Below are positions 1 to 8,478 of a stretch of DNA of 64,000 nucleotides, piece by piece (the stretch's first letter is position 1; each line of letters begins with the position of its first letter). The stretch is from Candidatus Symbiopectobacterium sp. NZEC151 (GTDB taxonomy: Bacteria; Pseudomonadota; Gammaproteobacteria; Enterobacterales; Enterobacteriaceae): assembly GCF_025962655.1 (NCBI RefSeq), contig NZ_JAGFPE010000001.1, positions 1,364,001-1,428,000 of the forward strand, in the 5' to 3' direction. A model generated the notes under the pieces. That model saw only the letters and a program-made list of their open reading frames with translations, was not told the origin of the DNA and searched no databases. The translations under genes and the position numbers were made by a program.

Positions 1-578
1 GCAGCAGAGATACGTTTACCGTAAATACTCGCCGCAGAGATTAAAAACGCCGACATCACGATGAAGCCGTCGCCCATCAGCGTAAACGTGAAATCGCCCA
101 GCCCGTTGATATTCACGATGGCAACACCCATAAAGCCCACCAGACAGCCGATACTTTTATTGATGCTCAACTTGTCATTGTTGTACAAATAATGCGCCAA
201 CAGTACGCTGAAAAACGTCTGGGTGGCATTCATGATCGATCCGTTAACCCCAGTGGTGTGCGCCAGACCAATATAAAATAGCGTATACTGCACAGCGGTT
301 TGGCTTAACCCGAGGATCACCAACTGTTTCGGTTGACCCGGCATTAACTGCGTCAGTGAGCACCCTCGTATTTTTGCCAGCAGCAGTAACAAGATTCCTG
401 CAATCGCAAAGCGATAACCGGCAAATAACAGTTTCCCTGGAATATCGCCGTCAGCGATATGAAAAAGCGCATAGCCATTTTTTATCGCTGGATAAGAACT
501 TCCCCACAGCAGGCAACAGAGTGTCGCCAGCAAAAATACCACTTTCTTATTGGTATAAAATGCAACCATGTTATTCAA
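1..578 (-). CDS. EamA/DMT-family inner-membrane exporter (partial)
   Basis: The gene runs off the left edge; only the N-terminal 190 or so residues are present. The translation is strongly hydrophobic and starts with a DMT-type segment (LLATLCCLLWGSSYPAIKNGY), followed by RFAIAGILLLLLAK and a second-repeat style segment (QYTLFYIGLAHTTGVNGSIMN), typical of EamA metabolite exporters in the inner membrane. The start is either TTG at 578, six bases after an AAGGAG, or the ATG at 569 in the same frame; the ribosome site favours 578. It is divergent from a TetR gene about 400 bp away, which may control it. Substrate cannot be told from sequence. Confidence 0.85.
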   Translation of the reverse strand, partial: MNNMVAFYTNKKVVFLLATLCCLLWGSSYPAIKNGYALFHIADGDIPGKLLFAGYRFAIAGILLLLLAKIRGCSLTQLMPGQPKQLVILGLSQTAVQYTLFYIGLAHTTGVNGSIMNATQTFFSVLLAHYLYNNDKLSINKSIGCLVGFMGVAIVNINGLGDFTFTLMGDGFIVMSAFLISAASIYGKRISA

Positions 579-762
579 AACAGTCTCCTTCCCCGACTCT
601 CAACGTCAGTACTCTCACGACCAACGCATTTTCAGGCCTTGGTTTTCGAGATAGTTTGGATTATGGGTTCAGAATAAAGACTCACCCAACGGTGCAACAG
701 CCACATATTTGAATAAAATCCCATGGCATTCCACTTTAAAAATAAAAATCACAGTAATATAT

Positions 763-804
763 TGATTATTAATCATTTTATTTAAATGAAAATATTTTCA
801 TTTA
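763..804. promoter_or_regulatory. AT-rich divergent promoter region with two palindromes
   Basis: The 579-982 stretch between the EamA exporter and the TetR gene has no gene. It is AT-rich and holds a perfect 22-bp palindrome at 783-804 (half-site TAAATGAAAAT) and a smaller one at 763-775 (TGATTA-T-TAATCA). Position between divergent genes suggests operator sites, possibly for the adjacent TetR protein; this is inference. Confidence 0.4.
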
Positions 805-982
805 TGAATTTGAAGAATATCACAGACTGAGATAACGGATGAAATAGCTGTATATTGACTATCTTTTAGAATGAAACACCAACGACAGCGATTATCGCCT
901 CATGGTGCCGGATAGCGTAGAATGCAGCAGTGGTAACTTTCACTAGCCCAGCGCATCAGTAATGGGGAATAAGGAGCAGGAT

Positions 983-1537
983 ATGGCCGTTTCGTGCGAT
1001 CGGGAAGACAATGGCACAGATACACGGACCAGAATCGCTCAGGCAACGTTAACCGTGATCCTTGAGCACGGCGTGCGCGGGGCAACCTATCGCCGGGTGG
1101 CGGCACAAGCGCAACTGTCGCCGGGAACGTTGACGTACCGTTATAAAAGCATTGATGCCCTGCTGATCGACGCGTTCATCGTTATGATTGACGAAATCTC
1201 TCACGCCTTTCATCAACGCCTGGCACAGGCAGAAGACATTGACGATGCCTGTGAGGCCGTCGCCGATCTGATTTGTGGAAATATCTGGGCAACGCCGAAC
1301 CACCTGACGTTAAGCTTTGAACTCTATGCGCTGGCTTCGCGCCAGGAAGCCTATCGCGCGCTGTTGCAGGAGTGGATGTCGCGCAGCAGAGCCGCCCTGC
1401 ACCGCCATTTTAGCGAGGAGACATCATGGACGCTGGATGTGTTGATTGAGGGGTATACCATTCATAATTTTTTTAATCGTCACCCCATGAGCCGGGAAAA
1501 AATTTTACAGGCGATCGCCCGACTGGTGCGGGAATAA
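983..1537 (+). CDS. TetR-family transcriptional regulator
   Basis: A 184-residue one-component regulator. The N-terminal helix-turn-helix is clear at about residues 12-60 (RIAQATLTVILEHGVRGATY, then VAAQAQLSPGTLTYRYKS), with the usual T-Y-R-Y position before the recognition-helix end. The C-terminal half is a helical ligand-binding/dimer region without recognisable subfamily. An upstream in-frame ATG exists at 962, but AAGGAG at 971-976 places the true start at 983. It is divergent from the EamA exporter, the common arrangement for a local repressor of an efflux gene. The inducer is unknown. Confidence 0.85.
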   Translation: MAVSCDREDNGTDTRTRIAQATLTVILEHGVRGATYRRVAAQAQLSPGTLTYRYKSIDALLIDAFIVMIDEISHAFHQRLAQAEDIDDACEAVADLICGNIWATPNHLTLSFELYALASRQEAYRALLQEWMSRSRAALHRHFSEETSWTLDVLIEGYTIHNFFNRHPMSREKILQAIARLVRE

Positions 1538-1551
1538 ACCGGTAACCCGCG

Positions 1552-2451
1552 TCAACCGAGACCCGTATTCACGCGTTTACCAATCTCTTTCAACTGCGCG
1601 TACTTTTCCAGCAACGCCGGGCTGTCATCCAGACTCATCACAAACATCCATAAGTAGGTCATCACCGAATAGACGTGTCCGGCATCAATGCCTTTTTTCC
1701 CTGCCATCAGCATGATGGCACCGCCAAACAGCAGTGCCGATGCGGCACCAATCGCCAGATAACCCCATGCTTCACGATCGGAAAGGCGAATTCGTAACCG
1801 GGCCATCACATCATAATGACGGTGCAGTTTTCCTTCTCCGGCGTTACTGACGATCGTAATATCCTTTTCCAGCCGATTATTAAGCCGTTGGTACAACGCC
1901 TCATTGCGACGCGTGTACTCCGCCAGGAAAAAAGCGAAAAAAATCAGTATCCCCAGGCAGAGAAACCCAGCCGTCCGCTCAATCGCCAGCAGCATGACAA
2001 CGGCACCGCACATCGATGCCAATGACGTAATGAACAGGGGTAAATGCGTTTCAAAAAAGCTGACAAATTCCCGAGACAGCGCCACACGGGCGGCAATGGT
2101 AGAGTTATTCTGCGCGTCCTCGCGCTGCGTCAAAATCACCGGGACAGCAAGCGCGGCATAAATACGCGCAAAGGTACGCGTATCGATACTGCGCCGCGCG
2201 GCGCCGATCACCCACATAAATAGCACCAGCACGGCATAAAAAATCCCCTGCGCCGCCTGACCGCTCATAATCGCATTGATGGCAAACCCCGCCAGTAAGG
2301 GATAGAGCAAATAGACCACGTTCTCCGCCACAACCAGCAAGAGCGTTAAAAACAGCTTTTTCTTATGCCTGACGGCCAGTTTTTTCAGTGTGCCCATCGC
2401 GCTATGAGAGCGCGCAGTGCTGACATGGTAAGATGTGTTTTGCATGGTCAT
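1552..2451 (-). CDS. ABC transporter six-TM domain protein without ATPase domain
   Basis: This 299-residue protein has the layout of the transmembrane half of an ABC exporter: two membrane segments near residues 32-80 (LFLTLLLVVAENVVYLLYPLLA), a central pair near 135-185 and a C-terminal pair near 240-290. There is no Walker A, signature or Walker B motif, so it is not a complete half-transporter. Stand-alone proteins of this type are known in enterobacteria (ABC_membrane_3-like); their role is obscure. The start could be 2451 or 2445. It is divergent from a TetR gene, and two strong operators lie just upstream of it, so repression by that TetR protein is likely. Confidence 0.75.
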   Translation of the reverse strand: MTMQNTSYHVSTARSHSAMGTLKKLAVRHKKKLFLTLLLVVAENVVYLLYPLLAGFAINAIMSGQAAQGIFYAVLVLFMWVIGAARRSIDTRTFARIYAALAVPVILTQREDAQNNSTIAARVALSREFVSFFETHLPLFITSLASMCGAVVMLLAIERTAGFLCLGILIFFAFFLAEYTRRNEALYQRLNNRLEKDITIVSNAGEGKLHRHYDVMARLRIRLSDREAWGYLAIGAASALLFGGAIMLMAGKKGIDAGHVYSVMTYLWMFVMSLDDSPALLEKYAQLKEIGKRVNTGLG

Positions 2452-2468
2452 TCATTCGTGAGTGATAA

Positions 2469-2520
2469 TTTTGAGCACCTGCTCAAAACCGAACAAAGTG
2501 TATTTGAGCGATTGCTCAAA
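2469..2520. promoter_or_regulatory. Two tandem TetR-type operators
   Basis: Two 18-bp inverted repeats of the form TTTGAGCNNNTGCTCAAA lie side by side: TTTGAGCACCTGCTCAAA within 2469-2488 (a perfect 9+2+9 palindrome when extended by one T/A pair) and TTTGAGCGATTGCTCAAA at 2503-2520. Their centres are 33 bp apart, about three helical turns. They sit between the divergent ABC-type membrane gene (start 2451) and the TetR gene (start 2539), which fits autorepression and co-repression. Confidence 0.8.
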
Positions 2521-2538
2521 GTCAATGCGGACAAAAGT

Positions 2539-3099
2539 ATGAAAGAAGATCGCACCACACTGCGGGAAAAAATTCTGGATACCGCTATTGCCCTTTTTAT
2601 CGAAAAGGGCAGTGAAAATGTCACTACGCGCGAGTTAACAGAAGCATTGAATCTCTCACGCAGCCATATTTACCACTATTTTTCGGACTGGCAGACACTG
2701 TGTCTCGACGCTTATTCGCGTTTTATGCTGACCGATTTAGATAATTTCACCCAAACCGTGCAGGCAGCGCCGCCCGAGCAACAGCTGCGCGCGTTTATTA
2801 CCGGATATTTACCCGAAACTACCGATGCTATCTGGCAGCTTTATAGCGCATTGTGGCGCAAAGCTATTCGTGAAGCGCGTTATGCCGAATTGGCGTTAGC
2901 AATGACCCATGCCTGGGATCGGTTATTGAGCGACATTATTGCAGCGAATGTCACGAAGGATATCGATGTGATGCAGGTCACCCGCCAACTCAGTGCATTA
3001 CTCAACGGCTATGCCGACCATCTGATGATTAATCCAACACCAGAGGCTCGCCGTCAGGCAATGAATGATATTGACGCTTTTCTCCAGCGTAGCTTATAG
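2539..3099 (+). CDS. TetR-family transcriptional regulator
   Basis: A 186-residue TetR protein. The helix-turn-helix is at about residues 8-55 (REKILDTAIALFIEKGSENV, TTRELTEALNLSRSHIYHYF). The open frame reaches back to 2365, but that would overlap the divergent gene and read through the operators, so the ATG at 2539 is preferred. The C-terminal helices contain WRKAIREARYAELALAM, resembling the ligand-binding part of enterobacterial TetR regulators of uncharacterised exporters. The twin palindromes just upstream are its probable binding sites. Confidence 0.85.
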   Translation: MKEDRTTLREKILDTAIALFIEKGSENVTTRELTEALNLSRSHIYHYFSDWQTLCLDAYSRFMLTDLDNFTQTVQAAPPEQQLRAFITGYLPETTDAIWQLYSALWRKAIREARYAELALAMTHAWDRLLSDIIAANVTKDIDVMQVTRQLSALLNGYADHLMINPTPEARRQAMNDIDAFLQRSL

Positions 3100-3220
3100 C
3101 GACAAACATCAATGCCTTGGGAATACAGGCTGCGGGCATAAGTGCCCCAGTACATATTTTGGGAAAACGCGGTTGATAAACGCGGGTCGGTTGGTTGCCC
3201 TGTAACGTTTTGCTCGGCAA

Positions 3221-4435
3221 TCAGCCCCGCCGATGTGGCCAGCAAATCGCGGGCGCGCCATTAAGTTTGGGTTTGGCAAAGAGGAATCCCTGAAAACGCC
3301 GAATGCCCGCGGCTTCTAACCAGCACCACTCTTCCACCGTTTCCACCCCTTCCGCAACGACACTGATCTCCAACTCCGCGCAACATTTAACTATCGCCTG
3401 GACGATAGCCTGCTTGGGCCCATGAGCCTGGATATCCGTTACGATACTGCGATCAATCTTGACCTTTCCGGGCTGAAACTTCGCGAGCAGCGATAGTCCG
3501 GCAAACCCGGCACCAAAGTCATCGATAGCCAGACCGATCCCCGCCGAACGTAATTGCCGAATAGCGGAGGAGAACGCGTCAAAACTGGAAATGACTTCAT
3601 CCTCCGTCACTTCAACGATGACCTGTTCAGGCACCAAGCCATTGCGGGCAATCTGCTCCAGTAAAATATCAACGGCATTCGGCACCTTGACCAGCGACAT
3701 TGGCAGCAGGTTAATAGAAATTTTATGGCTACCAATATTGATATTTTTCGCCAACGCCAGCGCCCACGCTTTGGACGAAAGATCGGTTTCATGCAGTTTG
3801 TCAGGCGGGATCGACGCAAAAAAAGCCTGTGGCGACTCACCGTTCGGACCACGAATCAGCGCTTCAAACGAGCTGATTTGTCCGCGCAGCGGCTCAACGA
3901 TCGGTTGCAACGCGAACTGGCAAGGTTGCCCCAAAAACGACGATTCTGGTGGTGAAGCAAAGGGCGGCGCTTCTGATAAGAAGCCCCACGACTCAGGCTC
4001 GCTGCTGTAGGCCAGCTGTTTCTTCCAGCGCCCTTCCACAAAGGTACGAATAAATTTATAAATCCGGTCATCACTCGCCAGGTTATAGCGCAGCGCGCCG
4101 GTTTTTATCACCGCACGCAGCACGGCACCGGGTTTATCATGGCGTAAATCAAACAGTGCCATGCCCATATTGATAAAACGGCGCTTCGCCGCATAATCAC
4201 GCATCAACTCAACCACGCTGTCATGGCGAGGATCGTCGCAGATAGCGTCATATAGCTGATTCACGATGTCGGGTTCACCTTCCAAAACCTGAAGAAAATG
4301 GCTGCCATCAAAGATCAGAATACCGGTCAGTTGCAGCGTCACATTACGCGCCTGAGACTGCGCCACTAGCTTATCGAGCAGCGATAGATCAAAGATTCGG
4401 CTTGCACGGCTTCGGTAAATCAATGTAGACAGCAT
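3221..4435 (-). CDS. bluF: Blue-light sensor BluF: BLUF domain fused to EAL domain
   Basis: A 404-residue protein, the length of E. coli BluF (YcgF). The N-terminal BLUF flavin domain (about 1-95) shows the photochemical residues Tyr7 (LIYRS), Asn31 (ARNVTLQLTG) and Gln49 (FLQVLEG). The C-terminal EAL domain (about 165-400) has EALIRG, EVTEDE, AIDDFGAG, KIDRS, AEGVE and FQGFLFAKP. E. coli BluF is reported to lack c-di-GMP phosphodiesterase activity and to act by releasing the BluR repressor from DNA. Here the EAL signature looks fuller, with DDFGAG in place of the usual DDFGTG, so enzyme activity is possible but unproven. No bluR homologue lies beside it. Confidence 0.93.
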   Translation of the reverse strand: MLSTLIYRSRASRIFDLSLLDKLVAQSQARNVTLQLTGILIFDGSHFLQVLEGEPDIVNQLYDAICDDPRHDSVVELMRDYAAKRRFINMGMALFDLRHDKPGAVLRAVIKTGALRYNLASDDRIYKFIRTFVEGRWKKQLAYSSEPESWGFLSEAPPFASPPESSFLGQPCQFALQPIVEPLRGQISSFEALIRGPNGESPQAFFASIPPDKLHETDLSSKAWALALAKNINIGSHKISINLLPMSLVKVPNAVDILLEQIARNGLVPEQVIVEVTEDEVISSFDAFSSAIRQLRSAGIGLAIDDFGAGFAGLSLLAKFQPGKVKIDRSIVTDIQAHGPKQAIVQAIVKCCAELEISVVAEGVETVEEWCWLEAAGIRRFQGFLFAKPKLNGAPAICWPHRRG

Positions 4436-4883
4436 AAGACTCAGACTCTTAGAAGAAAAATAGGTGTTTCAATATACCCACCATCAGGGAAAGGCATTGT
4501 GGTAGATAAGATACCAGACAAGACGCGTCACGCGTATCACCGTTTTTCCTAAACGTACTACGCCGACAATCCATGTTCAGCGGACGATTACGGCTGGTAA
4601 GGTGTCCACTAAAAGACACGTTCATGGACAAAGATTAGCAGCAACAAAATTCATCCTCCAGTTTTCAATGCCCTGCATTGCACCAATAACCCGTTGACAT
4701 CAATCACTATGCCTACAAACCGTCATCGATAACTACGGTAGAAAAGCGTTTCTTGCTAATGTTGTGAGTGCATCCGACGGAGAACGCGTCACCATACTAA
4801 TCTCGCCTTTAAATCATTCAGCATATCAGGCTATTACTGGAAACTATCAGAAAACCGCTTGATCGATGAGCATCGCACATATA

Positions 4884-4899
4884 CTGTATTTATATACAT
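4884..4899 (+). promoter_or_regulatory. LexA (SOS) box upstream of umuD
   Basis: CTGT-ATTTATAT-ACAT fits the LexA consensus CTGT-N8-ACAG with one mismatch in the last base. It lies 17 bp before the umuD start, so LexA binding would overlap the promoter. The rest of the 4436-4916 intergenic stretch shows no gene or structure I can name. Confidence 0.85.
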
Positions 4900-4916
4900 A
4901 TATAGAGAAAATCATC

Positions 4917-5348
4917 ATGCCGTTATCCACTCCCGCACTGCTCCCACGCCTCAGCGTCAATACCGCTTCGTTGCCCTTTTTTATCGAACACGTCCCCTGT
5001 GGTTTCCCCAGCCCAGCGCAGGACTACGTGGAGGATCGGCTCGATATCAATCAACTGGTGATCAAGCACCCCAATGCCACTTACTTTATCCGTGTCAGCG
5101 GTGATTCGATGATTGATGCCGGCATTGGCAACGGCGACTTACTGGTGGTTGATCGGGCATTGACGGCACAGCACGGTGATATCGTGGTGGCCGCCGTGGA
5201 CGGCGAATTTACCGTTAAGGAGTTGCGCACCCGCCCTTTTCTGCAATTGGTGCCGCATAACACGCGCTATTCACCGATACACTTTCAGCATGAGGAAGCG
5301 CTTGAGATCTTCGGCGTGGTTACTTTTACGGTAAAAGCCATGCGCTAG
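4917..5348 (+). CDS. umuD: UmuD, self-cleaving subunit of DNA polymerase V
   Basis: A 143-residue LexA/UmuD-type serine protease (peptidase S24). RecA filaments trigger self-cleavage, and the shortened UmuD' joins UmuC to form the translesion polymerase. The cleavage pair Cys28-Gly29 (HVPCGFPSP), the nucleophile Ser64 (SGDSM) and the general base Lys101 (TVKEL) are all present. The frame extends to 4866, but that start would lie before the LexA box; the ATG at 4917 fits. Unusually, umuC is not directly downstream but about 0.8 kb away beyond an inverted ygjP. Induced by DNA damage through the LexA box. Confidence 0.95.
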   Translation: MPLSTPALLPRLSVNTASLPFFIEHVPCGFPSPAQDYVEDRLDINQLVIKHPNATYFIRVSGDSMIDAGIGNGDLLVVDRALTAQHGDIVVAAVDGEFTVKELRTRPFLQLVPHNTRYSPIHFQHEEALEIFGVVTFTVKAMR

Positions 5349-5365
5349 CGGGAGAAAACATCAAA

Positions 5366-5387
5366 ATGCGTCTAGCGCTCGACGCAT
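5366..5387. terminator. Convergent hairpin between umuD and ygjP
   Basis: The inverted repeat ATGCGTC...GACGCAT with an 8-base loop lies between the convergent ends of umuD and ygjP. On the minus strand it is followed by TTTT, as expected for a weak intrinsic terminator of ygjP; the plus side lacks a T-run. Confidence 0.55.
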
Positions 5388-5396
5388 CACATTCGG

Positions 5397-5894
5397 TTAA
5401 ATCAGCCCTTCTTCTTTACAGATCAACCATAAACGCATGTCAAACTCGTACTGATGGTAGTCCGGCTCCATGTGACAACAGAGCTGATAAAAGGCTTTGT
5501 TGTGGTCTTTCTCACGCAGGTGCGCCAGTTCATGCACCACGATCATGCGTAAAAAGGCTTCCGGCGCGTTCCTGAACAGGGTTGCTATCTTGATCTCATT
5601 CTTGGCTTTTAACTTCCCGCCATGATTTTTGGAGATAAACGTATTGGTGCCGAGCGTGCCTTTAACCGGATTTAACGCGCCGTCATACATAATTTTGGCA
5701 AGCGCGCTTTCCTTTTTCAGATAGCGGTTTTTAATGCCATTGACATACTCGTAGAGCTGCTTGTCATTTGTCACCGTATGCGTCGCTGGGTACTTTTGTT
5801 TAATCACCGCAGCCAGCTTGCCAGATTGCAGCAAGCTATCGACACTCGCGATCAGTTCTGATGGGTAATGCTTTATGTAATCCAGTTTGCTCAT
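5397..5894 (-). CDS. ygjP: YgjP-like metal-dependent hydrolase
   Basis: A 165-residue protein close in length and sequence to E. coli YgjP (reported UTP pyrophosphatase; YgjP/M48-like zinc fold). The zinc motif HELAH is followed by LREKDHNKAFYQLCCHMEP, which supplies the third His and the conserved C-terminal block. The GGKLKAKNEIKIAT strand typical of the family is also present. It sits inverted between umuD and umuC, which is not the usual place for it, and has no LexA box of its own that I can see. Confidence 0.85.
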   Translation of the reverse strand: MSKLDYIKHYPSELIASVDSLLQSGKLAAVIKQKYPATHTVTNDKQLYEYVNGIKNRYLKKESALAKIMYDGALNPVKGTLGTNTFISKNHGGKLKAKNEIKIATLFRNAPEAFLRMIVVHELAHLREKDHNKAFYQLCCHMEPDYHQYEFDMRLWLICKEEGLI

Positions 5895-6098
5895 CGTGGC
5901 CGTAAACGCGTCAGTATCCGTGAATGCACAGGGCGAAAATTTACCGACATGCTAATCGATTTTGCTCACCGAGGCTATCATGGAGCATGTGTGTCATTTG
6001 CCTGCACGTGCGGCGAATAAAAATAGTTATCCCGCCCTATCAATGCATTGCTGGCAGCACATGCAATACCGCTTGATCGTCCCACCCTCACAAATGTA

Positions 6099-6114
6099 CT
6101 GTATATAAATACAG
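6099..6114 (+). promoter_or_regulatory. LexA (SOS) box upstream of umuC
   Basis: CTGT-ATATAAAT-ACAG is a perfect match to the CTGT-N8-ACAG LexA consensus, 17 bp before the umuC start. The spacing to the start codon is the same as for the umuD box, as if both genes carry copies of one promoter. Confidence 0.92.
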
Positions 6115-6131
6115 ATACAGAGATTTACACC

Positions 6132-7394
6132 ATGTTTGCCCTTATCGACGTCAATAACTTCTATACCTCCTGTGAAACCCTGTTTCGCCCGGACCTGCGC
6201 GGAAAACCGGTGGTGGTGGTGTCCAACAATGACGGTTGCGTGATATCTCGCTCACGAGAAGCCAAAGCGCTGGGGATAAAAATGGCAGCGCCCTATTTCA
6301 TGATGAAAAAAGCGTTTCCCGATGCGCAAATAGCCGTGTTCAGCTCGAACTACACCCTCTATGCCGACATGAGCAACCGCGTCATGGCCACGTTGTTTGA
6401 GCTAGCGCCAACGCTGGAAATCTATTCGATCGATGAAGCCTTTATGGATTTGTCCGGCGTCAGCAACGCCACGCCTCTTGCTCTGTTAGGCCAGCAGATC
6501 CAGCAAAAAGTGCTTAAAGAGATCGGGCTGCCGGTCGGCGTCGGTATCGCACAAACCAAAACGCTGGCCAAGCTGGCAAATCATGCCGCCAAGATGTGGC
6601 AAAAAACAGGCGGCGTGGTGGATTTGTCGAATACCGATCGACAGCGCAAGCTGCTGTCACTGGTGCCGGTCAGCGAGGTGTGGGGCGTGGGTCGGCGTAT
6701 CAGCAAAAAACTCAATCTGATGGGCATAGAAACCGCGCTAAACCTGGCGGAAAGCCCAACCTGGCTGATTCGCAAACACTTTAACGTGGTGCTGGAACGC
6801 ACCGTGCGTGAATTGCGCGGCGAACCCTGCCTCGGACTGGATGAGTTTGCACCAACAAAACAGCAGATCGTCTGTAGCCGTTCATTCGGTTATCGCATCA
6901 CTGATTATGTCGATATGCATGAGGCTATCTGCGCCTACGCCGAGCGCGCCGCCGAAAAGCTACGGCAGGAGCAGCAATATTGCTGTCAGGTGAGCGTGTT
7001 TTTGCGCACCAGCCCACATGCCGATGGTGAAGTCTTCTATGGTAATCAGGCCTCCGGCAGAGTGAGTATTCCCACCAGCGACACGCGCGACATTATCCGT
7101 GTGGCTACTCAGGCGCTCGATCGCATCTGGACCAACGGACACCGTTACATGAAAGCCGGTGTCATGCTGAGCGATTTTTACAGCCAGGGCACGGCCCAGC
7201 TTAATTTGTTCGACACCAACCAACCGCAAGCCAATAGCGCGACGCTTATGCAGGTTATTGATCAGGTAAATACCTCAGGAAAAGGGGCGATATGGTTCGC
7301 CGGACAAGGCATTCAGCAGCCCTGGGCGATGAAGCGCAACATGTTGTCACCTGCGTATACCACCCGGTTTGCCGACTTGCCGATTGCAAAGTAG
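6132..7394 (+). CDS. umuC: UmuC, catalytic subunit of DNA polymerase V (Y family)
   Basis: A 420-residue Y-family polymerase for error-prone lesion bypass. The metal-binding residues are visible: Asp6 in FALIDVNNFY and Asp101-Glu102 in YSIDEAF. The palm/fingers region includes SNNDGCVISRS, a helix-hairpin-helix thumb follows (VSEVWGVGRRISKKL), and the little-finger domain and DUF4113-like tail end the protein (WFAGQGIQQPWAMKRNMLSP). The frame opens at 6048 but the ATG at 6132 gives the conserved N-terminus and clears the LexA box. SOS-controlled from its own box, independently of umuD. Confidence 0.95.
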   Translation: MFALIDVNNFYTSCETLFRPDLRGKPVVVVSNNDGCVISRSREAKALGIKMAAPYFMMKKAFPDAQIAVFSSNYTLYADMSNRVMATLFELAPTLEIYSIDEAFMDLSGVSNATPLALLGQQIQQKVLKEIGLPVGVGIAQTKTLAKLANHAAKMWQKTGGVVDLSNTDRQRKLLSLVPVSEVWGVGRRISKKLNLMGIETALNLAESPTWLIRKHFNVVLERTVRELRGEPCLGLDEFAPTKQQIVCSRSFGYRITDYVDMHEAICAYAERAAEKLRQEQQYCCQVSVFLRTSPHADGEVFYGNQASGRVSIPTSDTRDIIRVATQALDRIWTNGHRYMKAGVMLSDFYSQGTAQLNLFDTNQPQANSATLMQVIDQVNTSGKGAIWFAGQGIQQPWAMKRNMLSPAYTTRFADLPIAK

Positions 7395-7451
7395 ACGACA
7401 GCACTCACCAGCATGGCACGCACAACCCACTGCGGTAGAAACACGGCGCGA

Positions 7452-8336
7452 TTATTGCGTCACCATATCCATGACCGGCGTCAGTAATTTATTTTTTCGG
7501 TTACGACGTAAAAAACTCAGGTATATCGATTTATTGATTTTCTGCTTTAGCGGAATAGTCACTACATGCTCACGTTTATATAAATCAACAATTGAGCTGG
7601 AAAATAGCGCAATGCCCGCATTGCTCTCAACCATATCCATCACAATATCGATCTGGCTACACTCTTTATACTGTCTGGGCTTAATACCCGCCAGAGAAAA
7701 TGCCGTTGAAATAATAGAATATGCCCCCGTATCCTTTTGCGGCAAAATAACGTTTTCATGCGCCAAGTCTGACAAACCTATCTCCGATTTCGACGCCAGC
7801 GCGTGCTGTGGCGGCAACACCGCGACAACGTGATCTTCCAGCACGAGATGATGATCCAGCAGACCATCGTCAAGCTCCTCTTGTGACGGGGTACCGAACG
7901 CCGCCAGCAACGTTGTATTTTTCACTTTTTCAATCAGGGCATGGCTGGAGCCGTCGACAAAGGAGTAATTAATATTTTTGGCGGTCTGATTTAATGCCAG
8001 GAAGTTTTTAAAAAAATCCATACGCCCGACAGGCGGAATAACGCCGATAAAAGCATGATCTAATGTCCCCTGCTCCTGATGAGCATCGACGATCGCCATT
8101 AACTGATCGAATTCATCGACAATGCGCTCACAGCGCTGCGCAAAAATAGCACCAAATTCCGTCAGTGAAAAAGTGCGTGTCGTGCGGTTGATTAATTTGA
8201 TGTTGATCTCTTGTTCTAATTTTGTAATTGAGTGTGTTAAGTTCGATTGTGAAATATTTAACATAATCGCGCTCTTGGTAAAACTGCCAACTTTACTAAG
8301 AACCTGAAAATGAATGATATTTTTAATATTCAACAT
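7452..8336 (-). CDS. LysR-family transcriptional regulator
   Basis: A 294-residue LysR protein. The winged HTH is at residues 1-60 (FQVLSKVGSFTKSAIMLNIS, QSNLTHSITKLEQEI) and a substrate-binding domain fills residues 90-290. It is divergent from a FAD oxidoreductase/MFS transporter pair with 142 bp between them, so it probably controls that pair in response to the imported substrate. It is convergent with umuC. AT-richer than its neighbours (many Ile/Asn/Lys codons), which may indicate acquisition together with the 8.4-11 kb module. Confidence 0.85.
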   Translation of the reverse strand: MLNIKNIIHFQVLSKVGSFTKSAIMLNISQSNLTHSITKLEQEINIKLINRTTRTFSLTEFGAIFAQRCERIVDEFDQLMAIVDAHQEQGTLDHAFIGVIPPVGRMDFFKNFLALNQTAKNINYSFVDGSSHALIEKVKNTTLLAAFGTPSQEELDDGLLDHHLVLEDHVVAVLPPQHALASKSEIGLSDLAHENVILPQKDTGAYSIISTAFSLAGIKPRQYKECSQIDIVMDMVESNAGIALFSSSIVDLYKREHVVTIPLKQKINKSIYLSFLRRNRKNKLLTPVMDMVTQ

Positions 8337-8478
8337 GAAATGAAAAACCTTTTTTATCGAAATTATTAATAAATGATATCCATTATTTCAAAAAAAATAA
8401 TGTGAGGCTAATCCCACTATCCTGATCGCTGTTCCGCAACTATAGCCGCCATCAATTTATCGGCGAACAGGAGTAACA

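Noticed and set aside
3591..4010. Plus-strand ORF opposite bluF
   Set aside because: Shadow of the EAL domain; no recognisable protein features.
4449..4631. Minus-strand 60-residue ORF upstream of bluF
   Set aside because: No ribosome site or known motif; treated as intergenic.
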